Positions 1 through 8,356 of a stretch of 64,000 nt of DNA are shown one piece after another. This stretch comes from Legionella drozanskii LLAP-1 (GTDB taxonomy: Bacteria > Pseudomonadota > Gammaproteobacteria > Legionellales > Legionellaceae): the NCBI RefSeq assembly GCF_001467585.1, contig NZ_LNXY01000027.1:257988-321987 (forward strand), written 5' to 3'. Position 1 is the first letter of the stretch. Every line of letters begins with the position of its first letter. The notes under the pieces were generated by a model that worked only from the letters and a program-made list of their open reading frames with translations, was not told where the DNA came from and ran no database searches. A program made the position numbers and the translations under genes.

Positions 1-1206
1 AGGTATTGCGCCAGCCACAAGCATTGTTACCAAAGCGGCTAGACCTAGGGCCAAACCTCCCACGGCTGCCGTTGCAGTGAGTGCTTTTAAAAAGAAAGAA
101 TAAGAATCGGATTCGGCGGATTCGCTCGGCTCACCGTTAATAATGCAGTCATTAACTATCTTCTTTATTTTGTCTTCATAGTCTCGTTTGCCTTTTTCTC
201 CAGCACGAATTCTTGGTAAGGGAACATCTTTTATTGCAGCCAGGGCTTTTTTATAACAATCAGTGTTTCTATTTAGAAAGGGGTTGATTTTTACAAGTAT
301 TTCGTTGGGTAATTCAGGGAAGTCATTTTGGACCAACCGAGGCATAAGAGAGTACAGTGGATTTGCTTCTGGTGCGTTAATGATTCTGCGGAGTTCTTTG
401 TCCAGTAGTTCAAGCAGTTCAGATTTTGAAAACATTACTACCTTATCCTTTAAGTCAGTTGGTAATAAGTTAGCAATTCTAACTCTTTCTTCCTCGTTCG
501 AACTGTCAATAAATATCGTTTCTACTCCTGAGTTAAGAAATGCATCTGCAGCAATTGTCTCGATACCTTCAGGAATAGAAATTTGTTTAAGATTAATGCA
601 ACCACTAAATGCTCGAGAACCTATCGATCTCACACCTTTAGGAATATCTATTTCTTTAAGAGCAACGCAACTCGTAAATGTAAAACTAGGAATCAAGGTC
701 AATCCCATGGGAAGGTGGATCTTTTCGAGCCTTGTACAGTATCCAAATACTTGCCAACCCATCGTGAGCAATCCCTCAGGAAGAGTTACTTCTGTCAGAT
801 TTTCGCATCCATCAAATGCATTAGAGAATAGTGAGCTCAGCCTCACAGGCAGCTTAATGCTTTTTAACTTTCTACAGCCCGCAAAAGCGAAAGGATCGAT
901 CGCAGTCACGCTGTCAGGAATATCCATTTGCTCTATACTACAACAGTCAGCAAATGCCGAGTGCCCTATGGAAACTAAATTATTAGAAAGCCTGACCTTT
1001 TCCAGGTTTTTGCAGCCCTCAAATGCTTCTTCGCCAATCGTGAGCACATTATCAGGAATAGTGATTTCTTGCAGGTTCAGGCAATTTTTAAATGCTCCCT
1101 CATCAATCGCGGTTATATCATCGGGTATCTCAAAAAACCCCTCGTAAATCTCATTAGTAGAAACCTTCACTAAGATGCGCCCATTTGGACCAATTCTAGT
1201 TTGCAT
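1..1206 (-). CDS. Leucine-rich-repeat protein with F-box-like segment, copy A (3' end outside window)
   Basis: Reading the minus strand from the ATG at 1204-1206 gives 402 open codons to the window edge, so the C-terminus is missing. The protein is a close paralogue of the gene at 1675-2991: the same opening residues, about nine BspA-type (LRR_5) repeats of roughly 23 residues with the pattern L..I.IP..V..I...AF..C, and then a helical region. That region contains LPNEILVKI, which resembles the first half of an F-box. The visible end enters a hydrophobic Gly/Ala-rich stretch that forms membrane segments in the paralogue. Small differences from the paralogue include Tyr-Glu-Gly-Phe for Asn-Glu-Gly-Ser near residue 21 and short in-frame insertions (Cys-Cys-Ser near 90; Ser-Ala-Glu before the membrane part), so both copies appear to be kept as coding genes. 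A host-directed effector role is inferred from architecture only. Confidence 0.8.
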   Translation of the reverse strand, partial: MQTRIGPNGRILVKVSTNEIYEGFFEIPDDITAIDEGAFKNCLNLQEITIPDNVLTIGEEAFEGCKNLEKVRLSNNLVSIGHSAFADCCSIEQMDIPDSVTAIDPFAFAGCRKLKSIKLPVRLSSLFSNAFDGCENLTEVTLPEGLLTMGWQVFGYCTRLEKIHLPMGLTLIPSFTFTSCVALKEIDIPKGVRSIGSRAFSGCINLKQISIPEGIETIAADAFLNSGVETIFIDSSNEEERVRIANLLPTDLKDKVVMFSKSELLELLDKELRRIINAPEANPLYSLMPRLVQNDFPELPNEILVKINPFLNRNTDCYKKALAAIKDVPLPRIRAGEKGKRDYEDKIKKIVNDCIINGEPSESAESDSYSFFLKALTATAAVGGLALGLAALVTMLVAGAIP

Positions 1207-1445
1207 TGTGTGTCGCCTCGATAATTCAGTACTGGGAGTTTGTCCTAACTTGCCGAAATGCAGGAACAGGATTGAGGATTTAGCCTAAAAGAGGGAAATT
1301 TTCTACCCTTCAAATGAGGGTTTTTATCACTGATAACGTCAAAATTGAGAAGATCTTAGATCATACTGACTTCATTGTAAACAAATATCTTAAAAACAAG
1401 TTAATTGAAAAGTAAAAAACTATTTTCTTTGTGTCTATATTTAAA

Positions 1446-1631
1446 TCAAAGATTTCCGACTCCACTAAATGCCGAACTACCGATTGAGATCTGCCCTGCT
1501 GGCAAATCATAAAATGCATTTTCAGCAATTGCGGTTATATCATCGGCTATATCAAAAGAACCATCCTCGTTGATTTCATGATTATCAACCTTCTCTAAGA
1601 TGCGCCCATTGGGATCATTTAAAATTATCAT
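1446..1631 (-). pseudogene. Truncated third LRR paralogue
   Basis: A 61-codon frame on the minus strand begins like the two neighbouring LRR proteins: it has NDPNGRILEKV where they have GPNGRILVKV, then INEDGSFDI and DDITAIAENAF. After one partial repeat it jumps to a shortened repeat (ISIGSSAFSGVGNL) and stops. The LRR array, the F-box-like part and the membrane tail are all lost. The region before its ATG (TACCGTCTCGATATTTAAAT) resembles the start regions of both intact copies. It is best read as the remnant of an older duplicate that lost most of its body by deletion. It might still be translated as a short peptide. Confidence 0.7.
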
Positions 1632-1674
1632 TGTACCGTCTCGATATTTAAATACATTTGTGAACCGCGCCTTG

Positions 1675-2991
1675 CTACAGAGAATTCAGACAGGGGACCT
1701 TTATCGATTCTTCCTTTGCAATACCGGAATGATAAAAAAAGGTTCCAGCAGCAACGCCTAGACAAGCTGCACCAGCCACTGTCAAAGTTGCCGCAAGCGG
1801 TATTGCGCCAGCCACAAGAACTGTTAGCAAAGCGGCTAGACCTAAGGCCAAACCTCCCACAGCTGCCGTTGCAGTGAGTGCTTTTAAAAAGAAAGAATAA
1901 GAATCGGATTCGCTCGGCTCACCATTCATAATGCAGTCATTAACTATCTTCTTTATTTTGTCTTCATAGTCTCGTTTGCCTTTTTCTCCAGCACGAATTC
2001 TTGGTAAAGGAACTTTCTTTATTGCAGCTAAGGCTTTTTGATAACAATCAGTGTTTCGATTTAGAAAGGGGTTGATTTTTACAAGTAATTCGTTTGGTAA
2101 TTCAGGGAAGTCATTTTGGACCAACCGAGGCATAAGAGAGTAAAGTGGATTTGCTTCGGGTGCATTAATGATTCTGCGAAGTTCTTCGTTCAATAGTTCA
2201 AGCAGTTCAGATTTTGAAAACATTACCACCTTATCCTTTAAGTCATTTGGTAATAAGTTAGTAATTCTAACTCTTTCTTCCTCGTTCGAACTGTCAATAA
2301 ATATTGTTTCTACTCCTGAGTTAAGAAATGCATCTGCAGCAATTGTTACAATACTTTCAGGAATAGAAATTTGTTTAAGATTAATACAACCTTTAAATGC
2401 TTGAGAATCTATCGAGCTCACACCCTGAGGAATATCTATTTCTTTAAGAGCAACGCACCCCAAAAATGCAAAATGAGGAATCGAGGTCAATCCCATTGGA
2501 AGATGGATCTTTTCGAGCCTTGTACAGTATCCAAATACTGACCAACCCATCGAGAGCAATCCCTCAGAAAAAGTGACCTCTGTCAGATTTTCGCATCTAT
2601 CAAATGCATAATTACCAAGAAAGCTCAGCCTCTCAGGCAACTGAATGCTTTTCAACTTTCTACAGTCAGAGAAAGCGAAAGCATCGATCATAGTCACGCT
2701 GTCAGGAATATCTATTTGCTCTATACCGCAACTGACAAATGCCGAGGACCCTATGGAAGTTAAATTATTAGAAAGCCTGACCTTTTTCAGGTTTTTGCAG
2801 CCCTGAAATGCTTCTTCACCAATCGTGAGCACATTATCAGGGATAGTGATTTCTTGCAGATCCCGGAGTTCCCTAAATGCGCTATTATCAATTGCGGTTA
2901 TATCATCGGGTATCTCAAAAGACCCCTCGTTGATCTCATTAGTAGAAACCTTCACTAAGATGCGCCCATTTGGACCAATTCTAGTTTGCAT
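1675..2991 (-). CDS. Leucine-rich-repeat protein with F-box-like segment and C-terminal membrane hairpin, copy B
   Basis: The protein has 438 residues. Residues 40-235 are about nine BspA-like (LRR_5) repeats, each around IP..V..I...AF..C, which form a solenoid used in protein binding. Residues 295-320 (FPELPNELLVKINPFL and following) match the LP.ELL..I...L pattern of an F-box, although the second half of the motif is weak. Residues 370-392 and 396-418 are two Gly/Ala-rich hydrophobic stretches that could form a membrane hairpin, followed by a short polar tail. There is no signal peptide. In Legionella, LRR and F-box proteins are commonly Dot/Icm effectors, with F-boxes recruiting host SKP1-cullin ligase. 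By analogy this is a candidate membrane-anchored effector, which remains an inference. It is a tandem paralogue of the partial gene at the left edge. Confidence 0.85.
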   Translation of the reverse strand: MQTRIGPNGRILVKVSTNEINEGSFEIPDDITAIDNSAFRELRDLQEITIPDNVLTIGEEAFQGCKNLKKVRLSNNLTSIGSSAFVSCGIEQIDIPDSVTMIDAFAFSDCRKLKSIQLPERLSFLGNYAFDRCENLTEVTFSEGLLSMGWSVFGYCTRLEKIHLPMGLTSIPHFAFLGCVALKEIDIPQGVSSIDSQAFKGCINLKQISIPESIVTIAADAFLNSGVETIFIDSSNEEERVRITNLLPNDLKDKVVMFSKSELLELLNEELRRIINAPEANPLYSLMPRLVQNDFPELPNELLVKINPFLNRNTDCYQKALAAIKKVPLPRIRAGEKGKRDYEDKIKKIVNDCIMNGEPSESDSYSFFLKALTATAAVGGLALGLAALLTVLVAGAIPLAATLTVAGAACLGVAAGTFFYHSGIAKEESIKVPCLNSL

Positions 2992-3478
2992 TGTTTGTCG
3001 CCTCGATAATTCAGTATGGAGTTTGTCCTAACTTGCCAAAATGCAGGGAACAGGATTGAGGATTTAGCTTAAAAGAGGGAAATTTTCTACCCTTCAAATG
3101 AGGGTTTTTATCACTGATAACGTCAAAATTGAGAAGATCTTAGATCATCCTGAATTCATTGTAAACAAATCTCTTAAAACCAATTGATTGGTAAAATGCA
3201 AACCATTTGCTGTGTGTGTATATATAAAAATATACCTAAGGAAAGAGACTCTATTTCGACTTGCTCCCCGAATCAACCTTCTATTCCCTCTCTCAAGCCC
3301 TCTCCCGCGAAGGAAATCATTTTATGAGTTGAGCTTCTTGCGCAGGCGTTTAGAAAGGCGTCAACTTGCTGTGGAGATAACTGATCTATGGCTTTAAATA
3401 AATTCCAGATGGCTGCTAATCAGTAAAATATGGAGTTCGGATTCACCAGAATCATGGACTTTCTTTGTCCGCCAATCA
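2992..3478. other. Intergenic region; duplicated upstream segment then no recognised feature
   Basis: The part up to about 3230 repeats the region upstream of copy A (1207-1440) and should hold the promoter of the LRR gene, but I see no convincing -35/-10 pair. From 3231 to 3478 there is AT-rich sequence between that promoter and the 3' end of the flagellar operon. A 69-codon plus-strand frame at 3188 has no start signal and low-complexity basic content, and I do not call it. No clear hairpin terminator for the flagellar operon is visible. Confidence 0.5.
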
Positions 3479-3895
3479 TTAATCAATCACTGTCTTCCTG
3501 TGTTTTTTAATCACCGACCGATAAGCCTGTAAGTTCATTAGTAATTCAGCCTCGGCATTGGATAAATGACAACTGTCGATGATTTCATCTTTATTGCCAC
3601 CCATTTCAAGTATACGTAGAGCATGTTGATAACCCCCATCGTTGTCTCGTTTATTTTCCAATGCCTGTAGTTGATTATCCATGCTAATTAGTTGACGATT
3701 AATTTCGGTAATCTGCTTACCAAAACCAAGGTCGGCATTGACTAATAAATTATGATTCACCTGGAGCTGCTCTAATTCGGTGTTAAGCTCCTTCACTTGC
3801 CGAGCCATCTTCATAAACATTCTATGATAAGTGATAAGGGCTTTCAGGGATAAAAGAGCTAATAGCAATCCTCCTATGCTTAATATAATACTCAT
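3479..3895 (-). CDS. DUF2802 protein at the end of the motor gene cluster
   Basis: The protein has 138 residues. It has an N-terminal membrane segment (about residues 3-22), a coiled-coil-like stretch rich in Leu, Gln and Glu (25-80), and a C-terminal motif YQHALRILEMGGNKDEII followed by CHLSNAEAELL. This is the signature of DUF2802 proteins that sit after motD in many polarly flagellated gammaproteobacteria. Its start codon overlaps the motD stop by four bases (ATGA), so the two are translationally coupled. The function is not known; the position suggests an accessory role for the stator or for polar flagella. Confidence 0.8.
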   Translation of the reverse strand: MSIILSIGGLLLALLSLKALITYHRMFMKMARQVKELNTELEQLQVNHNLLVNADLGFGKQITEINRQLISMDNQLQALENKRDNDGGYQHALRILEMGGNKDEIIDSCHLSNAEAELLMNLQAYRSVIKKHRKTVID

Positions 3896-4737
3896 TGCAT
3901 TTCCTTATTATTGTTGTTGTTAGGTTGAGTAGCAGCTTCTGGTTTGGGTGGTAGTTGTGTCGGTAGATCAGTAGTGCTGGGTCTTTTCACAGTACTGATC
4001 GAAGGATCTAATAAACGAGGTACCGTTTTATCTTTAGCAATAATAACATTAACCCGTCTATTTTGAGCACGGCCTTCTTCTGATCCATTATCGGCCACAG
4101 GGTATTGTTCGCCATAACCTGTCACGGACAGTTGTTTCTTATTGACGCCAAAGGAAGACAGGGTACGCGCAACAGCAGCCGCTCTCGCCGAGGATAATTC
4201 CCAGTTTGAAGGATATTGCTCAGTCTCGATGGGCATATTATCCGTATAACCTTCGATGGCAATGGAGTAAGGAAGTGTTTTAATAATTGACGCTAATTTC
4301 ATTAGTTTAAGGACTGCTACAGGTCTTAAATCCGCGCTGCCGCTATCAAATAATGCGTTTGCTTTAATATCCAATTCGACCCAGCCATCTTGTGGATTCA
4401 TGTGATAATCAGAGTCTTGTAAAGCGGACAAGGCTTTAATCAGTTGATTAAATTGATCTTTGTCTTTAATAGGACTGTCAACGGCCGGTTTCATATCTTT
4501 TTTGGTTTGCGCAAGAGTTGACACCGACTGACCCTTCGACTTTGAAGTAAACGCTGAATTCATCCCTTCCGCTAAGGATTTATATTTTGAAACATTAACC
4601 GAAGAAATCGCATACATCACCACGAAAAAAGCAAATAGGAGTGTGATGAAGTCTGCGTATGATACCATCCAGCGATGGGTATCTTCATGAGGTACAACTT
4701 TATTTTTTCGTCCTCTCATGCTGATGATGTTGTCCAT
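3892..4737 (-). CDS. motD: Flagellar stator protein MotD/MotB
   Basis: The protein has 281 residues. The N-terminus has RGRK then HRWMVSYADFITLLFAFFVV, the single MotB-type membrane helix containing the Asp that carries protons in the stator. A linker follows, then an OmpA/MotB peptidoglycan-binding domain (about residues 140-245) with the hallmark EGYTDN, NWELSSARA and GRAQNRRV. The last 35 residues are Pro/Gln/Asn-rich. It pairs with the MotC-type subunit encoded just upstream; the two genes overlap by 38 bases. An internal ATG at 4719 (MRGRK) is an alternative start. Neither start has a strong ribosome site, which fits coupling to motC translation. Confidence 0.92.
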   Translation of the reverse strand: MDNIISMRGRKNKVVPHEDTHRWMVSYADFITLLFAFFVVMYAISSVNVSKYKSLAEGMNSAFTSKSKGQSVSTLAQTKKDMKPAVDSPIKDKDQFNQLIKALSALQDSDYHMNPQDGWVELDIKANALFDSGSADLRPVAVLKLMKLASIIKTLPYSIAIEGYTDNMPIETEQYPSNWELSSARAAAVARTLSSFGVNKKQLSVTGYGEQYPVADNGSEEGRAQNRRVNVIIAKDKTVPRLLDPSISTVKRPSTTDLPTQLPPKPEAATQPNNNNNKEMQ

Positions 4738-5467
4738 AATTATTTAGTTTTAAGTTTAGCATATTAGGACTTTCCCCGCTTGCCATGGAAACTAAACCCT
4801 CAACTACCATTTCATCGTGATGCAGTTTATTAGCAATACAAGTTTTTATTTTATTAGCGACAGGCAAAAAAACTAAATTCGCAAGGCCAACTCCATAAAT
4901 GGTCGCGACGAAGGCCACAGCAATACCTGCCCCTAGCTCACTGGGCTCAGCAAGATTACGCATAACCTGAATTAAACCTAACACTGCTCCCAAAATACCA
5001 ATGGTAGGACTATAGCCGCCCATACTTTCAAATACGTGCGCTGCGCGCATATCGAGTTCCTCACAGCGGTCGATTTCGGTTTCAAGCACTTGCCTTATAT
5101 TCTGTTTATCGACCCCGACAACCAATAATTCTAGTCCTTGACGCATCAATGGATTTTTCTCTCTCTCTAAATGCTCTTCCAAAGAAAGTAAACCAAACTG
5201 CCTTGATTTTCGCGATAACTCAATTAATTGTTCACGACTTTTGTCATAAGGTAGTTTAGGTGGGCGAAAAATCCAGGGCAAAATTCTGAAGGCCCGCAAA
5301 AAAGTATTTAAGGGGGTTTGAATCATCACTGCCCCCAAAGTACCTCCCAGAACAATTAATAAGGCAGATAGATTCATCAAAGAATGAATCGAGCCACCTT
5401 CAAACATTTGCCCAATAATAATTGCTAAAAAAGCAGTTATTAAACCAAGTAGGGTTAAACCATCCAT
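4700..5467 (-). CDS. motC: Flagellar stator protein MotC/MotA
   Basis: The protein has 255 residues starting at MDGLTLLGLITAF. It has four hydrophobic segments: two at the N-terminus (1-20 and 32-52) and two near 150-170 and 185-205 with the conserved GGYSPTIGILGAVLGLIQ. A cytoplasmic loop between them carries the charged residues that face the rotor. It forms the ion channel of the stator with MotD. I chose the ATG at 5465-5467 because GAGGGG lies about ten bases upstream and because the longer frame would run into fliA. The FliA-MotC-MotD-DUF2802 order matches the MotCD type of Pseudomonas. Confidence 0.92.
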   Translation of the reverse strand: MDGLTLLGLITAFLAIIIGQMFEGGSIHSLMNLSALLIVLGGTLGAVMIQTPLNTFLRAFRILPWIFRPPKLPYDKSREQLIELSRKSRQFGLLSLEEHLEREKNPLMRQGLELLVVGVDKQNIRQVLETEIDRCEELDMRAAHVFESMGGYSPTIGILGAVLGLIQVMRNLAEPSELGAGIAVAFVATIYGVGLANLVFLPVANKIKTCIANKLHHDEMVVEGLVSMASGESPNMLNLKLNNYGQHHQHERTKK

Positions 5468-5480
5468 AATTTTTTGCCCC

Positions 5481-6251
5481 TCACTCTGGTAATCGAGATT
5501 TGATACGAAGTGTTGCCTGGCTGTGAATTTGGGAAACACGTGACTCACTCACCCCTAAAACTTCGCCAATTTCTTTTAAATTTAAATCTTGCTCGTAATA
5601 CAAAGACAGCACCAAACGCTCATTTTTAGGTAAACTCTCAATAATTTGCGCAAGATGACTCACCATATCATCGTGCAAGGCATTGAGATGAGGCTCACTG
5701 AGCTCTTCGCCATCTATTTTTAAAATATCATCTGTTACTCCGAGATCATCAAAACCGTAAAGCTGACTTCCGGCGGAATCTTTTAATATCTCATAATATT
5801 CATCCAAACTAAGATTGAGTTCGCTTGCAACCTCATGATCTTTCGCATCACGCCCTAAGCGATTTTCGACTGCTTTCACCGCCTCGGAGATCATTCGCGC
5901 ATTACGGTAAACGGAGCGCGGAACCCAATCATTACGCCGCACTTCATCCAACATATGACCACGGATACGAATACCCGCATAGGTTTCAAAAGACGCACCT
6001 TTAGTTGAATCATAATGTCTTACCGCTTCAAGCAGCCCTAACATACCTGCCTGCACCAGATCGTCGAGTTGTATCGAGTGCGGTAATCGCCCTAATAAAT
6101 GGTGGGCAATACGTTTGACCAATAGCGCATGGGTTTTAACCAGCGTTTCCTGAGTTTGTTGATTCACTTTGCCGTAGGCAGCCAAAGCATCCACGACCTT
6201 CTCCTTAATTTCGCTTGCCTTGGAAATTCGCTTTTCCTTGCCAATTTGCAT
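5481..6251 (-). CDS. fliA: Flagellar sigma factor FliA (sigma-28)
   Basis: The protein has 256 residues. Sigma region 2 contains LVKRIAHHLLGRLP, LDDLVQAGMLGLLEAVRHYD and FETYAGIRIRGHMLDEVR with RNDWVPRSV. Region 3 lies around residues 120-150. Region 4 has LPKNERLVLSLYYEQDLNLKEIGEVL and the helix-turn-helix SESRVSQIHSQA. It directs RNA polymerase to late flagellar and motility promoters; in Legionella FliA also links motility to transmissive-phase traits. It lies 13 bases upstream of motC and 93 bases downstream of flhG. Confidence 0.95.
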   Translation of the reverse strand: MQIGKEKRISKASEIKEKVVDALAAYGKVNQQTQETLVKTHALLVKRIAHHLLGRLPHSIQLDDLVQAGMLGLLEAVRHYDSTKGASFETYAGIRIRGHMLDEVRRNDWVPRSVYRNARMISEAVKAVENRLGRDAKDHEVASELNLSLDEYYEILKDSAGSQLYGFDDLGVTDDILKIDGEELSEPHLNALHDDMVSHLAQIIESLPKNERLVLSLYYEQDLNLKEIGEVLGVSESRVSQIHSQATLRIKSRLPE

Positions 6252-6344
6252 TCATCAGGTGTTACTTTATCCCGTTGAGTAAAGATTACAGAAAATCAAT
6301 GCAGCTTGTTTAAGTTTAGCAAATTCCAAGACAAACATTTTTTT

Positions 6345-7214
6345 TCAATACTCTCCCGCCACCAAACGCTCTAGAAAAAAGCTGGTATTACCGCCCAAAG
6401 AGTGCTTGTATGGCCAATCCTCCACAGTATCAGCTAATTGTAAAAAAGATTTTGCAGCATTGGACTCCGGATAAGAAATGAGTACGGGTTTTTGTTTTTT
6501 TACGGCTTCGTGTATTCGTTCATCGAATGGAATTGCACCTAAATAGTCCAGACGTACATCTAAAAATTGCTCGGCCACTCGATATAATTTATTAAAAAGC
6601 TCTTTCCCCTCCCGCGCGTTTCTTATCATATTGGCGAGCACGTGAAAATGGCTCCATTCATAGCGCTTCGACATCACTTTAATGAGTGCATAAGCATCAG
6701 TTAAGGAGGTTGGTTCGTCACAAACAATGACAATTAACTCTTGGGATGAGCGCGCAAAACTGAGTACGGTATCAGAAATACCAGCCGCTGTGTCGATAAT
6801 CATGTAATCCACGTCATCGGTCAATTCATTAAAAGCATCGATAATGCCAGCATGCTCTGCTGGGCTTAATTGAGTCATGTATTCGGTTCCCGATGCGGCA
6901 GGAATAACCCTCACCCCGGCGGGGCCTGGAAGCATAATATCACTTAGATGACAAAGCCCTTGAACTACATGGGAGAGATTATATTTGGTATGTAAACCTA
7001 GCATGATATCGATATTGGCCAACCCTAAATCGGCATCAAGCAATAACACATTTTTCTCTTTTTGCGCTAAAGCGACCGCTAAATTGACCGAAACATTAGA
7101 TTTACCAACGCCGCCTTTACCCGCAGTGACAGCAATGACTTTCACCGGTTTTGAGCGGGAAAAATTACGCAACCCAGCGGCTTGATCTAATTTATCTTGA
7201 TTACTCTTCGACAT
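6345..7214 (-). CDS. flhG: Flagellar number regulator, MinD-like ATPase FlhG (FleN)
   Basis: The protein has 289 residues starting at MSKSNQDKL. A deviant Walker A box TAGKGGVGKSNVSVNLA lies near residue 32, followed by the Walker A' DADLGLANIDIMLG and the switch II DTAAGISDTVLSF, all typical of ParA/MinD ATPases. FlhG limits flagellar number by antagonising FlhF and the regulator FleQ. The ATG at 7212-7214 is chosen because GGGAGGT stands just upstream; the longer frame lacks such a site. It overlaps the end of flhF by 14 bases, so the pair is coupled. Confidence 0.93.
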   Translation of the reverse strand: MSKSNQDKLDQAAGLRNFSRSKPVKVIAVTAGKGGVGKSNVSVNLAVALAQKEKNVLLLDADLGLANIDIMLGLHTKYNLSHVVQGLCHLSDIMLPGPAGVRVIPAASGTEYMTQLSPAEHAGIIDAFNELTDDVDYMIIDTAAGISDTVLSFARSSQELIVIVCDEPTSLTDAYALIKVMSKRYEWSHFHVLANMIRNAREGKELFNKLYRVAEQFLDVRLDYLGAIPFDERIHEAVKKQKPVLISYPESNAAKSFLQLADTVEDWPYKHSLGGNTSFFLERLVAGEY

Positions 7215-8343
7215 AGTACCTCCCTGCAACGTCGCGCGATGCTTTCTGCACGTTTCCATTCAATTGGCCTAAGCTAAGTTCTTGATTGCTTAATTGTTCG
7301 ATCAATTGGTGACGCGTTGCTAGCTTAATGTCTTCAGGAACTCGTTGGCCATGGGTTAGATAACTGACTTCAATGCCTGTTTCGGCAATCGCACTTAAAA
7401 TGCCCCCCAAAGCCAGTGATTCATCCAATTTGGTGATAATACATTGCTCGATGTGTTTTACTTGAAATCGTCTAATTGCTTCGATAAGAACCTGATAATG
7501 ATTAGTTGCCTGTAAAACCAAAACGACAGATATAGAGTGTAAGCGAGAACTGAGAATATCCATCTGCGTTTCTACTCGTTCATCAGCGGGATTCATTCCT
7601 GCAGTATCAATAAGAATTAATTTCTTATCGTTAAGTTGTCGGATTACACGGGTGAGTGCTACCTCGTCTTGAGCGACACAGACCTGAACACCGAGAATTT
7701 TGCCGTAAAGCATCAGCTGTTCTTGCGCAGCAATGCGATAGGTATCCATGGTGACTAATCCTAATTTTTCTGCACCAAATCGTAGCGCAAAACGAGCTGC
7801 AATTTTTGCAAGCGTTGTCGTCTTACCCACGCCAGTTGGGCCTACAAACGCATAAATACCTCCCTCTTCTATCCGGCGTGAGTCGCGAATTGCTAAGGCT
7901 TCGGAAAAAAGCGTGAGCACTTGCTGCCAAGCACGTTGTTGATTAAGGCTGGGATTTATTCTAGTCACTAAGGATGAAGCCGTTACTTGACTTACTCCCA
8001 AATACAATAATTTTTGCATTAGTACGGTATGCAGGGGCTCACCATGACCTGCATGGCCACGCAATTGTGCCTCTAGCATTCCACGTAAGGTTAAGATTTC
8101 TTGACGCATATCGTCTAATGGAGAGAGCGTATTGGGTTTTGTTGCTGGTTGAGGACTGGGCTCAGCAGTTGCGATAGCAGTCGATGTTGCCAGAACTGTT
8201 TCATCAAAATCAACAGCAGCTACAATCTCAACCCCTCCTTCTACACGGCTGCTCGATAAAATAACCGCATCAGGACCAAAGGTCGCTTTAATTTGTTGCA
8301 TGGCGCTGCGTGTATCTGGGGCAACGAAACGTTTTAATTTCAT
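7201..8343 (-). CDS. flhF: Flagellar placement GTPase FlhF
   Basis: The protein has 380 residues and is an SRP-type GTPase. The N-terminal B domain begins MKLKRFVAPDTRSAMQQI, a variable linker (residues 60-90) follows, and the NG domain holds the P-loop GPTGVGKTTTLAKIAARF, DTYRIAAQEQL, IDTAGMNPAD and TKLDESLALGG. FlhF marks the cell pole where the flagellum is built and is controlled by FlhG. It lies 13 bases downstream of flhA. Confidence 0.94.
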   Translation of the reverse strand: MKLKRFVAPDTRSAMQQIKATFGPDAVILSSSRVEGGVEIVAAVDFDETVLATSTAIATAEPSPQPATKPNTLSPLDDMRQEILTLRGMLEAQLRGHAGHGEPLHTVLMQKLLYLGVSQVTASSLVTRINPSLNQQRAWQQVLTLFSEALAIRDSRRIEEGGIYAFVGPTGVGKTTTLAKIAARFALRFGAEKLGLVTMDTYRIAAQEQLMLYGKILGVQVCVAQDEVALTRVIRQLNDKKLILIDTAGMNPADERVETQMDILSSRLHSISVVLVLQATNHYQVLIEAIRRFQVKHIEQCIITKLDESLALGGILSAIAETGIEVSYLTHGQRVPEDIKLATRHQLIEQLSNQELSLGQLNGNVQKASRDVAGRYYVEE

Positions 8344-8356
8344 AAAGTCTCCGTCT

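Larger units (their letters stand above)
1..3230. repeat. Tandem duplication of about 1.8 kb carrying LRR genes
   Basis: The segment from the left edge to about 1440 matches 1797 to about 3230 at high identity across the coding region and about 200 bases upstream of each start codon (for example the shared stretch with GAGAAGATCTTAGATCAT near 1350 and 3130). The two start codons are 1785 bases apart. The upstream homology fades near 1440 and 3230. A short third relative (1446-1631) lies between the copies with its own related start region. Sharing of the upstream region implies that both copies have the same promoter. Confidence 0.85.

Noticed and set aside
263-1147. Plus-strand 294-codon frame in the LRR region
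   Set aside because: It is antisense to the LRR gene; its Ser/Ile/Leu-rich repeats mirror the LRR codons, and the same artefact appears opposite copy B (2168-2404).
3188-3397. 69-codon plus-strand frame
   Set aside because: No ribosome site, basic low-quality composition, and it starts within the duplicated promoter region.
5468-5548. Longer MotC frame overlapping fliA
   Set aside because: It has no family match before MDGLTLL, and a good ribosome site supports the start at 5467.
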